Source: Amaranthus tricolor (taxonomy: Eukaryota; Streptophyta; Magnoliopsida; Caryophyllales; Amaranthaceae). From it: 64,000 nt of DNA. The stretch is from contig NC_080059.1 in NCBI RefSeq assembly GCF_026212465.1, positions 19,472,001 through 19,536,000 on the forward strand, written 5' to 3'. Numbering within the stretch: position 1 is the first letter of the stretch; every line of letters begins with the position of its first letter. Positions 47,855 through 58,277 of the stretch are shown piece after piece. The notes below the pieces were generated by a model, which was not told where the DNA came from, searched no databases, and saw nothing but the letters and a program-made list of their open reading frames with translations. Made by a program: the position numbers and the translations under genes.

Positions 47855-49604
47855 ACACTTTATTTAAATGAAAATTGGTAAAATTTATAAAATTACGTAC
47901 GCATTCAACAAGGCTTTGAATTTTGTGTTGCGAGGCGGGCTTTGAGGTTTTTGTAATGATTCGAAGACGTGCACAGTGTTTGTTAAAGAACATATGACCA
48001 AAAGTATCCAATGCAAACTACAAACGCAAAATTAAAATCAACAAATTAGAGATTATGTGAACTTAGAAATCAAAAGATAAGTTCAATTTCAAAAATAAAA
48101 ACTTACTCTTCCACATATGGAGCCAGAATGAACGTGTGTTTAGATGCAAGAGAATTATTCAAAGTAGTCTCAATGTATGCTTTGACGTCATCTGAATCAT
48201 TTACGCTTTTAGTACCCGAAATCGAGTCAGGACAAAACCATCCAATTTCATTGGAGGTTCGCAAGAATTTAGCTTCTCTTAAGCCGCACTAAACTCACGA
48301 ATAAGAAAATTTTGTTAGTAATTCGGTTATTAAAACAATTAAACAACAATGCCTAACTTGTAAGATAATGAACATCACCACATGTAGACATGGATAAGAG
48401 CTACGTTCTACATCTCTCCTCTCAAAAATTGCCCAATGTCACTAGAACCAATAATTACAAATGGGCTATCTACAAAGCAGAATTGTTCCTTCTGCAGGTT
48501 TATGATTGGGTCCTCCTCACTTATGCGAGATGCACAAGTGTGCAGCCATTTGCAATCTTGAAAGAGATCTATTTGCTCCGCATCAGTCAAAATTGGAGTG
48601 ATTGGCATCGACTTTGACCTAGTTGACACCTTTGGTGAGGAACCGATCTCTCTCGTAGATCCCTTTTGACTCATTGCTATTTCAAATTATATAATTAAAT
48701 TAGTGTAAGCATGCAATTAAAAAAATAAAAATAAATAAGATACAAATGATTATTACCATGGTAGTGAATCGGACCGTAGCATATGGCCATGTGACGAAAC
48801 TACCTAGGGCGTCTGATAGTTTCTCATGGCTTCATTTTGGCATTGGAACCGGGAGTGAGAAATCTTCAAACCCCTTTAGAATAGTTTCCACGGTCACACT
48901 GATGTGGCCATTTGTAACAGGCATCGAATGCACTGTTTGACCCTCTTTGGTTGGCTGTGCCACACCATATGCAACCTCAGTTAAGTCACCATCACTAGCA
49001 ACACCTAACTAAGGCAGCAAAAGAGAACAAGGAGTCGCCTCCTGAAAATTGTGTCGTTTAGTATAATAAGCATCATAATAAAATATTAAAAGACGTTACA
49101 ATTTAAATTAATAAGTGCTTATATATTTAAAAGCTATGTACCTATACCACTGGCTCGGGAGTTCGCTCCGGATTTTTAGTTCATGGTCTCCGGTGTGGGA
49201 TTTTGCCCTTCAGGGGTAGTAATGGGCTGGGGTGCTACGAGGGTAATGGGCTCGGGTGTTGGCTCGACCGAAGCGTTAGGATCCCCATGTTGACTTTGCT
49301 GATCCTCGACAATCAGGAATGCCAAGTCAACAATGGGTGCTCCCATCTTCTGCAACATGAGTGCCACTTTGGCGAGAACGTCCTTCGTAATTTTTGCTCG
49401 AAGAGTTGCTATTTCATCAGGTGGCATCGTTCGGGATTGAGTAGCAACACACTCTTTGCCGAATGCCTTCTTTAACCCCACGCGGACGCCTCCTTTTCCG
49501 ACTACCCGCCCTCTATGGGGTGAACTCCCTCGTAGCTTCTTTTTCCTTCCAGCCCATCTGTTCAAATAAAAAGTGACATATATAACAATTAGTATAAGTA
49601 AATA

Positions 49605-51091
49605 TGTTGGACCTCTTGAGTTTTGATGATGACTACACTTTAGCAAATATGTGTTTAGAGATTTTGTGCAGGTCGATATCCGATTAATTGTGATCGTTGA
49701 TAGTACCTATGGCTTAGTTCATGGGAATATACATGTCAAAAGGTTTCAAGAGATGTTAGAAGAGTATATCACGTGGGATGTAAAATGGAGACAGGAAGTC
49801 TACTGTTCCCAGGTTTGATGTTCTAGCAAGTTGGAATTTGGAGACAGCGCAGTGTTCCCAAACTGAAGTCAATTTACGTTAGCTAAATAAATTCTATCTT
49901 TTATTTTTCTTTAGTTAATGTATTTAAATTAATTGGTTGCATTAGTTTATTAAAGTTAATTGGCAAAAAGAATTTCTAAAATTCCTCACGTGTGGGTTTC
50001 AAGATTAATTCCTTATTTTTAGGAAATAAACTTGGATCTACTAAAAAGTAGGAACAGCAGTTAGGTCTTAATTATTTTTGGATTTTCTGAAATATAATAA
50101 AAATAATCTTTTCCTAAAAATAGTAAAAATAACCATTTTCTAAGAATTAGTCAAAATATAACCGTTTTTAGAGTTAGTCAAAAGATAACCGTTTTACCAA
50201 AACCGTTTTCTAAATATAGCATGAAGTTCCAGCCATTAATTTGGGGAACAGGAATTACTACTGAAGAAACTGCTACTTTAGGGAACAGCGGTTATTAAGG
50301 AACAGTGGTTATCAGGGTATAGCGGTTACTGATTGCCTTAACCGTTTGTTTGATTTATTCAAAGGCTGAAGTATTAACCGTTTTGTGATTCATTCAGCAT
50401 CATTCATTGATCCATGACTAAGGATAATGGGTTGGAATATTTTACTATTTTTAGAAATTTATTTTATTATAAATAAGCTAACTAGCTCGGTTTTTCAAAA
50501 GAATTAACGCATGCTTTGAGAGAAAAATAATTTTTGTGCGTTTGATTTTGAAATTCTACAAGTAATATTTTGTGTTTTTAAATTGCCAATTAATTCATAA
50601 TATTTACTTGTGCAACTCTTTGATTTATTTTAGAGAATTTCTATCATTTTTGTAAGGGATTTTGAGAGTTTATGTAATTAGACTCGAGTGAGTCTAAGGG
50701 GGAAGTTAGATAGCTTTTAGTGAAGCTAGAGAGGATTAGCTTATTGTAAAGCTAAGTTTGTTGCTTTGAGTAAAGCAATTAGAGAGTGAAGAGTTGGCCT
50801 AGTTGTTTCGCTTCGAGTGAAGTAAGGTGTTTATTGTAATTGTAACTAATTGCCTTAAACATAGTGAAGTTGTTAGAAATCCCAAGTGGTCGTGGTTTTT
50901 CCTTTTGTTTAGGCCCAAAAGGTTTCCACGTAAAATCGTGTGTCTCTCTTATTATTTTGCTCTTAGTTTAAGCTTTATTTATTTTGAATAATTCCGCAAA
51001 AAAAAAAAACAGGGCACAATCGCTTAAACTTGCAACAACAACAATTCACCCCCCCCTCTTGTTGCTGTTCCCGTTCCTAATTGAATCAACA
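49605..51091 (-). mobile_element. Solo LTR (SIRE/Maximus-like) inside the CACTA element
   Basis: Begins TGTTGGACCTCTTGAG and ends TTGAATCAACA, with a C-rich tract just before the end (CACCCCCCCCTCTTG near 51050), as in plant SIRE-type copia LTRs. The flanks are AAATA (49600-49604) and AAATC (51092-51096), a 4/5 match. It lies wholly within the third intron of the TNPA-Ulp1 pseudogene. A TATA-like TTATTATAAATAAGC lies near 50467, so the LTR itself reads on the plus strand, opposite to the host gene. Confidence 0.82.
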
Positions 51092-51923
51092 AAATCAAAG
51101 CCAAAAAATACAAAACAAATCAAGAATATACTTAATAATTTCAAAACTCACCACAGCATCAGCAACCTTCTTCGTTCCCGGATCATTAATGGTAAATTTA
51201 CCACTTGCATCTCGGGAATGAAGCCCGCAACACTAATCTCGCACCCGATCTCCAGCAGGAGTATTCATGGATGCAGAGGTAGTCGTAGATGAGGGTGTGG
51301 CTGGAATTTGATTGGGATATAAACCCGCATCCACCCAATCTTTTCGAAACTCATCGTATGTTTTTGGGCCCAGGCGATGGTAAAACTTTCTTTTTCTTGC
51401 TGATTCAGAAGCTTTACCACGCTTTTCCTAATTAATCAATAGAAATCAAATGTCATATATTAGTCTAATGATTGAATCAAAAGAAGTAAATTCAAATCAA
51501 AAGCTATAATATAATATGGAATACTTACAACTTCAATGGGAGTTGTTCTTTTGGCAACAAAAGCCTCCCAATCCTTCTTTGATATGTGACCCCATATTTC
51601 GTAGGGCATCTTCGAAGGTGCTTGCTCTCCACCTTCGTTTCCCGTTTTGACCTTTTTGGTCGTATGGGCACGCTTCTTCGTGATCCAGCCTGTTACTAGC
51701 TTGGATTTGAAATCTCTGAATCTTTCAGCAACAGTTGAAAGAAACACATTCTTCTTCTCCTCATCGCTCTCGATGTGAAAAAGATTCTACCAATAAAAAA
51801 TTTTATTTATTAGTGTCAGTTAACTTAATTTTAAAATGAAACTAAATGAATAAAAATAGTAAAGTTTCTTACCACAGTATCATTCCATAGAGAGTTCTTC
51901 AAACCCTCTGAAACCTCGTTCCA

Positions 51924-51987
51924 TGCGTACAATATGGAAATCTTGCAGATACATATGCGTACAATATGGAAATCTTGCAGATACATA
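51924..51987 (-). repeat. 32-bp tandem duplication in the TNPA-like exon 1
   Basis: Two identical 32-bp units beginning TGCGTACAATATGG (51924 and 51956). Because 32 is not a multiple of three, the duplication shifts the reading frame; without it the downstream frame matches. Confidence 0.92.
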
Positions 51988-52359
51988 GGCCCACTTGTTT
52001 TCCATATTGCCTACGCCATTTTCCGTAGGGTTGACCAAATGCATTGATTTCCAAATACATGGGTTCTGTGACTTTGAGGTTTTTCGTAGGACCTCGCCCT
52101 TTTCTTTTCTTAGTGGTAGTGGGAGCATTTGTTGGTGGGGCGTCTTCAGTATCATAATCATTGTTAAGTGGTGGAGCGTCTTCAGCCATACGCTCGTATC
52201 TAACAATTTGGTCCTCTTCAGTGTCACAACTATGATGCTCATTATTCGAGATTTCAATCTCGGGGACAATTTCGTCTCTGAAAAGATGCATTGTATATCA
52301 GTACCTGAAAGAGTATAAATAGAAATATATTAGAACATAGGAACGTAAATTCAATTTTA

Positions 52360-52570
52360 ACAAAATAGTGTTGTGTGTTAAAGTGCCAAAAAAGCTTAAA
52401 AAACCTTAAAATCGCAACTTACCAAGTAATATTAAGAATATGACTATGATTTACAATTCTAATACGTTCAACACAATAATATATACCAAATAGTGTTGTG
52501 TGCAAAGTTTCATGCAAAAAAAACCAAGTTTGAGCTACTTTATGCACGAAAGTGCCAAAAAAACTTTAAA
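52360..52570 (-). repeat. Isolated copy of the 169-bp CACTA repeat
   Basis: Contains the same words (TTCAACACAATAATATATACC, AAATAGTGTTGTGTGC, TTTGAGCTACTTTATGC) as the array at 46440-47160, plus a partial second unit. It lies between the TNPD-like and TNPA-like genes. Confidence 0.88.
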
Positions 52571-52599
52571 AACTTTAAAATTCATACCTTGTGAATCAC

Positions 52600-55500
52600 T
52601 TAATTCAAATGTATTCCTTCCGTGTGATCTACACGCATATAACCAACATCTACATCATCTTGATCCACTGATTTTGGATTGATAAAGGGCGAGGAGTCTT
52701 CAAAAGCTTCATATTCTTCCTCATCCTCAACATCACTTATACCAAGGATGCTTCTTTCAAGGGTCGTCATTTTTTATACATCATCGATTATTATCTACCC
52801 ACTTACATTTGAAATGACCAATAATGAAAGTAGAGTAGTCAAGCTCCTATATTTCATGTACCCGCCTGTAGTATACCAATTTAGCATCAACTGGCGCTTA
52901 ATCCTTGGCACTCGCGTAAAATATAGATAATGCCAAATAGAAACCCCTTTATTCTGTAGATAAGATGACTTCTTATCTTAACCCTCAGTCCAAAATGTGA
53001 AGCCATTGACATCGTAACCCTCATATTTGTTGAAATCATCACAAGGACCAAAAGCTAACCACTTAACAATTTCTGATACACCCTTGAGTTCTTCACTTAT
53101 TACTAGATTATGAAACCAATTAATAAACGTCTTGTTATGCAACTGCATCAATCCTCTATCCCCTTTACAAGGATATTTTGCGCGCAATATATCTAAATTC
53201 TCACTCAAAAAAGGATGAACTTCAGGAATATGATGCAACACATACAAGTGTGCTTGTAGAAGACTGTCTCTAGGAGGTGTGGTCGATTTGGAACTAATTG
53301 TTCCTTTTCCCTCAAGCCTTCCTTCATGTCGAGAGGTGGGAAGTCCAATAGGCTTTGCCATGGCTAAATACTCGGCTATACAGTTACTAATCTCATCGCT
53401 CACAGTGCCTTGAATCATACTCCCCTCGGGTTGTGCTAAATTCCTCACCATGATTTGTAAAACACCTATGTGTCATTCAAAAGGATAACACCACATTGAA
53501 AAAACTAGACCCAAACGCTTGATCTCACGAACGAGATGGACAATAAGATGAACCATTATGTCAAAGAAAGAAGGTGGAAAATACATCTCAAACTTGCATA
53601 AAGTTACAATCACGTCGACTTGAAGAGCATCAAGTTTAAAGGGATCAAGAACTTTACTACAACTTGTGTTGAAGAAAGAACATAGCTCGGTAATAGCATA
53701 TCTCACATGTTTTGGCAGTATTCCACGGATTGCAATTGATAAGAACACTTGCATCATTATATGGCAATCGTGAGATTTCATGCTTCCCAACTTCAGCTCA
53801 CCATTTAGGCTCACAAATCTCTTCATGTTGGATGAGTACCCAGACGGAACCTTAATGCCATACAAAGATTCACAAAATGTTCGCTTCTCTGCTTTTGGAC
53901 AATGTGTAGCAAGCTGGAGGCAAATAAACTTTGTCATTACTCAACTTCTTCTTACCGCCTTTCCCTTGTTACTGCCACCAACTTCATCAGCTCTATTTCT
54001 TTTCTTACTCACCTTAACATGTCCCCACAACTCCGGACGAAGACCCTTACATTCAAACCAATCTCGCACAGCCCTAACATCATTTGTCTTACCCGGAATG
54101 TTCATGAGAGTCCTGAGTATAGCATCACATATATTTTTCTCTATATGCATAACGTTAAGACAATGCCTAACATGTAGATCTCTCCAATATGGAAGCTTCC
54201 AAAAGATTGATTCTTTTTTCCATAATCGGTCTTCACCCCCTTGCACTTGCCCTGTTTTACCAAATACATTCTCAACTCCCTTAATCTGTTCATAAACCTC
54301 ATAACCGGTCAACAGTCGACGAGCTAGACGGTCCTCAACCTCCCCGTTGAACATCTTCTTCTTCTTACGATATTGGTGATCTCGTGGGAGGAACTTTCGA
54401 TGGTGCATGAATACGTGTTTGCACTTAGGAATCCACGTGGATTCCATGTCATCGATACATATTGGGCATGCTTTCTTCCCTTTGTTCTTATACCCCGATA
54501 AGTTGCCATATGCCGGAAAATCATTAACGGTGCATAAAAGCATTGCACGCAAGGTGAACTCCTCATTAGCATATGCATCAAACACGAAAACGCCTTCATC
54601 CCACATATTTCTCAAATCCTCAACGAGAGGTGCAAGATATACATCTATGTCATTGCCAGGTTGTTTAGGACCCGAGATAAGAAGCGAAAGCATAATGTAC
54701 TTACGCTTCATACACAACCAAGATGGTAAATTATAGATCACTAACAGTACCGGCCAAGTACTATGTTGAGAACTAAGATTGCCGAATGGGTTCATTCCAT
54801 CCTTACACAGCCTGATTCTTAAATTACGAACCTCATCCCCAAAAGTCTTATGCAACCTATCAATACTCTTACACTCCGGAGAATCAAATGGATGTGTGAG
54901 CAAGTGACCTTTCTTCACCCTATCTGCATGCCACCTTAAATTTAACGCATTTTTCTTTATAGAAAACAAGCGCTTGAATCTAGGTATTATTGGAAGATAA
55001 TACAATACCGGGCCCTTTAGCATCCCGAGCCCCTTTACGCTTGTAGCGCGATAACCCACACCTAGGACACTCTTCTAAGTTCTCGTTTTCATTTCGATAC
55101 AACACACAATCATTCGGACACGCATGATTCTTCTGGTACTCTAAGCCGAAAGGACACATGAGCTTTTTGGCATAATATGTCGACTTTGAAAGTTTATTTC
55201 CCTCAGGAAGCATCTCACTTAACGCTTATAACATTGTGAAACTAGCGTCACTCCAATTGAACTTTGACTTAATGTTGAAAATTGTCAACACTGCTGTTAG
55301 TTTGGTGAACTTTGTACATCCAGGTTACAAAGGCTTTTGAGAATCCTCTGTCAACAAGTCAATAACACGAGGACGTTTTCCTAACTTATCCTCGACTCTC
55401 TCCATCATCTCATCAACACGATCCACATCCTCATTGACATTCTGTTCATCTGTCTCATACCCATCAACATGATCTACTACATCCTCATTGACATCAGCCA

Positions 55501-55786
55501 CATTATTGACGTCCTCAACAATACTTTTCTCTTTGTAAACTCTCTCCTCACCATGCCAAACCCAAACATGATATTGAGGCCTAAACCCACGTCGAAGTAT
55601 GTGCTTCCTAAGGATATCAACACTATCTACCTTTGATACATTGCCACAAGTGACACATGAGCAATAAAAACCAACTTCCCCTGTCCTAACTTGATGTTCA
55701 ACCGCAATACTACAAAATTCTAATACGCCATCAATAAATTCTGACGATTGAATGCTTCCATACATCCAAGAATGATCTTTTGTCAT
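52600..55786 (-). pseudogene. CACTA transposase TNPD (Transposase_21) pseudogene
   Basis: 55786-55328 is a Transpos_assoc domain (DHSWMYGS, GFYCSCVTCGNV, WVWHGEE). Next come MLPEGNKLSKSTYYAKKLMC and ACPNDCVLYRNENENLEECPRCGLSRYK. The TNPD catalytic region runs from 55020 to 53941 (YLPIIPRFKRLFS, LRWHADRVKKGHLLTHPFDS, RICKDGMNPFG-like, FWKLPYWRDLHVRHCLNVMH, LMNIPGKTND). A DUF4218 part (53937-52978: VPSGYSSNMKR, MKSHDCHIMMQVFL, CYPFE...) and a decayed DUF4216 tail to about 52600 follow. Lesions: TAA at 55325-55327 and 55226-55228, a frameshift near 55015, frameshifts near 53900-53945, and TGA at 53473-53475 (Arg CGA expected). In En/Spm, TNPD cuts at the termini bound by TNPA. Confidence 0.92.
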
Positions 55787-55799
55787 CCTAACTAGTGTG

Positions 55800-57059
55800 A
55801 ATAATTAATTCCAAACAAAATTAATACACAACTTTTAACATATATAATTAACCCAAATTAAGCCTAGTTAACCCTATATAACCAAAAACATATCTTAATG
55901 ACAAAACATATATAACTAAAAAAAAAGCCATTTTCTTTAATCAAATACACATAAATCAAAATAATAAGAATCCATGTTTGACATGATGCAGGTGTCTTAC
56001 ACATTCATAACTATGTAATAACTTGTGCAAGTAAGCAAATAGTGTGTGTATGACTATTCAGCAAAGTGAAGCAGCAGCACAATGTGCACCAATCAATCCA
56101 ACAACAAAGACAGAAGAACAAACAAGAACAGGCTTTCTGCCAGCTGAACTTGCACGACATTTGGAGAGCCGGTTTGTACACCAAGGACCAAAAAAACCCA
56201 AGGGATGACATCTTTGTACATGGAACAAGAAGTCAAGGACAAAGGGTAGCCTAATAATCTATAGAGAACCCACAGGACCAGCACCAAGGTCCCCTGGTCA
56301 GCTGATATCATACCAGAATAAATCAGCATTCTGTTTTCTGATTTTTGTTCTTCAAACGTGCACATGATAGTCACGTGTTAATTTTTAGCCGTTATTCTCG
56401 TTTGGCTGTGTAAACATGTGTATTAACTAATTTTAGAAGGTCTTATAGCTCTATAAATAGGGGGCCTAATCCTTTGTAAGGAAGATTTCAGATTTTTCAG
56501 AATAAAACAACATAACTAATAATATACAACTACATACATAAGTAAATTATTCACATTCAATCTACCCTAAAATTCCTAATTGATTAAAATTATTCACATT
56601 CAAATATTCATGTACATACTTAAATAAAGATTGAAAAATTTATACCTTGAAGAAGAAGAAGAAGAATGCTTAGCCCTAATTTCGTGGGTTTTTTGAAGGA
56701 AAAGCAACAATGGTGGGTTGAAATGTAATAGATTAAAACAAGGAAAATCAAAAATACGTTGAAATTTCATGGGTCTTTGAAGATGAAGAAGGAAAAACAA
56801 CAACGGTGGGTTTTTGAAGGAAACGAAGAACAGTGGTATGCAAGAAGGAACAATGATGGGTCTTCGAAGAACAATGCTGGCGGGATTTTGAAGATGAAAG
56901 TTGAATTTTACGTGGGTTTTCATGAACACAGTGGTATGCAAGTTTAGGAAGAAGAACCATACGTACAGTAATAATATGCAAGAAGTGTAAAAAATTTCGA
57001 GGCTTTGCCCTATATTATTAATGCTGTTGGCGGGATTTTGAAAGAAAAAAAAAACAAGT
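55800..57059. other. CACTA 5' region with an LTR-like fragment (about 55975-56520)
   Basis: This stretch should contain the promoter and 5' UTR of TNPD. About 55975-56520 looks like a plus-strand LTR: a TG start (TGTTTGACATGATG), a U3-like body, and a strong TATA box (GCTCTATAAATAGGGGG near 56450) followed by R-like sequence. No target duplication was found, so it may be part of a larger decayed element. Around 56640-56960 GAAGAAGA/GGTGGGTTTTTGAAG words repeat. No coding is supported. Confidence 0.4.
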
Positions 57060-57331
57060 CATATGCTGCGGTTTAACAAGGAATTCCAAGAGTATATGCT
57101 GCGGACAAAGACAAAACCGCAGCATTTGATGAAGTTATATGCTGTGGGCAAAGACAAAACCGCAACATTTGATGATCCATAAGATTATCTGCCGCGGGCA
57201 ACTAAAAAAACCGCAATATTTGTTGACTATTTTTTTTTCTAATTCTTTTTCCTATTTATTGCTGCGTATAATAAAAACCGCAGCAAATTGCAACAAATGA
57301 TTAGCTGCAGATACGTTTTTTTCCACTAGTG
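57060..57331. repeat. CACTA subterminal repeats and terminal CACTAGTG, 5' side
   Basis: The same GCTGCGG...CCGCAGCA motifs as at 45675-45910, ending in TTTTTTTCCACTAGTG at 57331. The terminal CACTA sequence is intact on this side. Confidence 0.88.
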
Positions 57332-57334
57332 CAT

Positions 57335-57960
57335 ATTACAATAGAAGATTTAATGCAGGAATTCGATTGTTATTCGAATACATCTTAAATTCAAGACAAC
57401 AATAATGTTTTGAAAGGTATGAAAATTTAAGATTTTATTTGTTGAAAATGATTGTAATAATAAGTGTACAATATTTTTATTTTTTTTTATAAGCTTTATC
57501 AATGGTGGAAAACAACGATGTTAAAGTAGACAACAATGTCTACTGTTTGGGAGAAGGTAATAAAAGCAATTGTGGTTATTTTATTTTTTTTTAATTAAGC
57601 TTCTTCAATGGTGGAAAATAATGATGTTAAAGAATACAACAATGTCTATTGTTTGGAGAAAGGTAATAAGACCAATTGTGGTTATAAATTTACCTATTTG
57701 GGGATATAACCAAATATAATTGGTTTTATAATTGTGAACATTTGACATAGGTTGATGTAGTTGGAAGTATAACATTATTTAGTGTGGGTTAGATCATTTT
57801 TAGTTGAGATTATAACATGATGTAGTGGAAGTATAACATTGTTTAGTTGCGGTTAAAACAATGTTTAGTGTGGGTTATATCATTTTTAGTTGGGGTTATT
57901 ATATAAAATATTAATTATTTTCCAATTTATAGATTAGATTTTCTTGAAAATTAAATTACT
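57335..57960 (+). mobile_element. Partial second copy of the MULE-like repeat
   Basis: The sequence matches the inner arm of the element at 25454-26918 (AATTCGATTGT, GAAAATTTAAGATTTTATTTG, TTTGGGGATATAACCAAATA) and ends in the same minisatellite in the other orientation (57750-57900). It abuts the CACTA terminus directly, so the CACTA probably inserted into this copy. The outer GAGAC termini are not found. Confidence 0.75.
57485..57695 (+). repeat. ~100-bp tandem duplication within the MULE-like copy
   Basis: Two copies of a segment reading AATGGTGGAAAAYAAYGATG ... GAGAARGTAATAARACCAATTG lie about 105 bp apart; the other family member has one copy per arm. Confidence 0.8.
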
Positions 57961-58011
57961 GATAATAAAGAGAGTTTGTTAATTTTTATGTACAACCCCA
58001 AAAATTATACT

Positions 58012-58105
58012 TACTCTGTTCCAATATACTTGCTACTGATAGTGACATTTTTCCACTAAACATGTTACCATCAATAGCAAGTATTTCATAACGAGAAAGT
58101 GAATA
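58012..58105. mobile_element. Short Stowaway-like hairpin MITE upstream of BRE
   Basis: ATATACTTGCTACTGATAGTGAC pairs with GTTACCATCAATAGCAAGTATTT about 35 bp later, and the outer TTACTCTGTTCC pairs weakly with AACGAGAAAGTGA. The ~90-bp hairpin lies about 175 bp upstream of the BRE start codon, i.e. in its promoter or 5' UTR. Confidence 0.6.
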
Positions 58106-58277
58106 TCAATACCCAAAAAACTTATTTGTACAAAAAAATAATTAAACATTTAATGAGTAAATTAATGTTTTCTAACCAGCTATATGGTTTTTTAAAACAA
58201 AACCTTAAAAAAGATGTCTTTTCACTTTTGATGACATTTTTAATACGTACCTAAGCGTTTTCTCTTAGTGTACAACA

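Noticed and set aside
56066..56254. Possible small gene upstream of TNPD
   Set aside because: It lies in the LTR-like segment ahead of a TATA box and has no recognisable domain.
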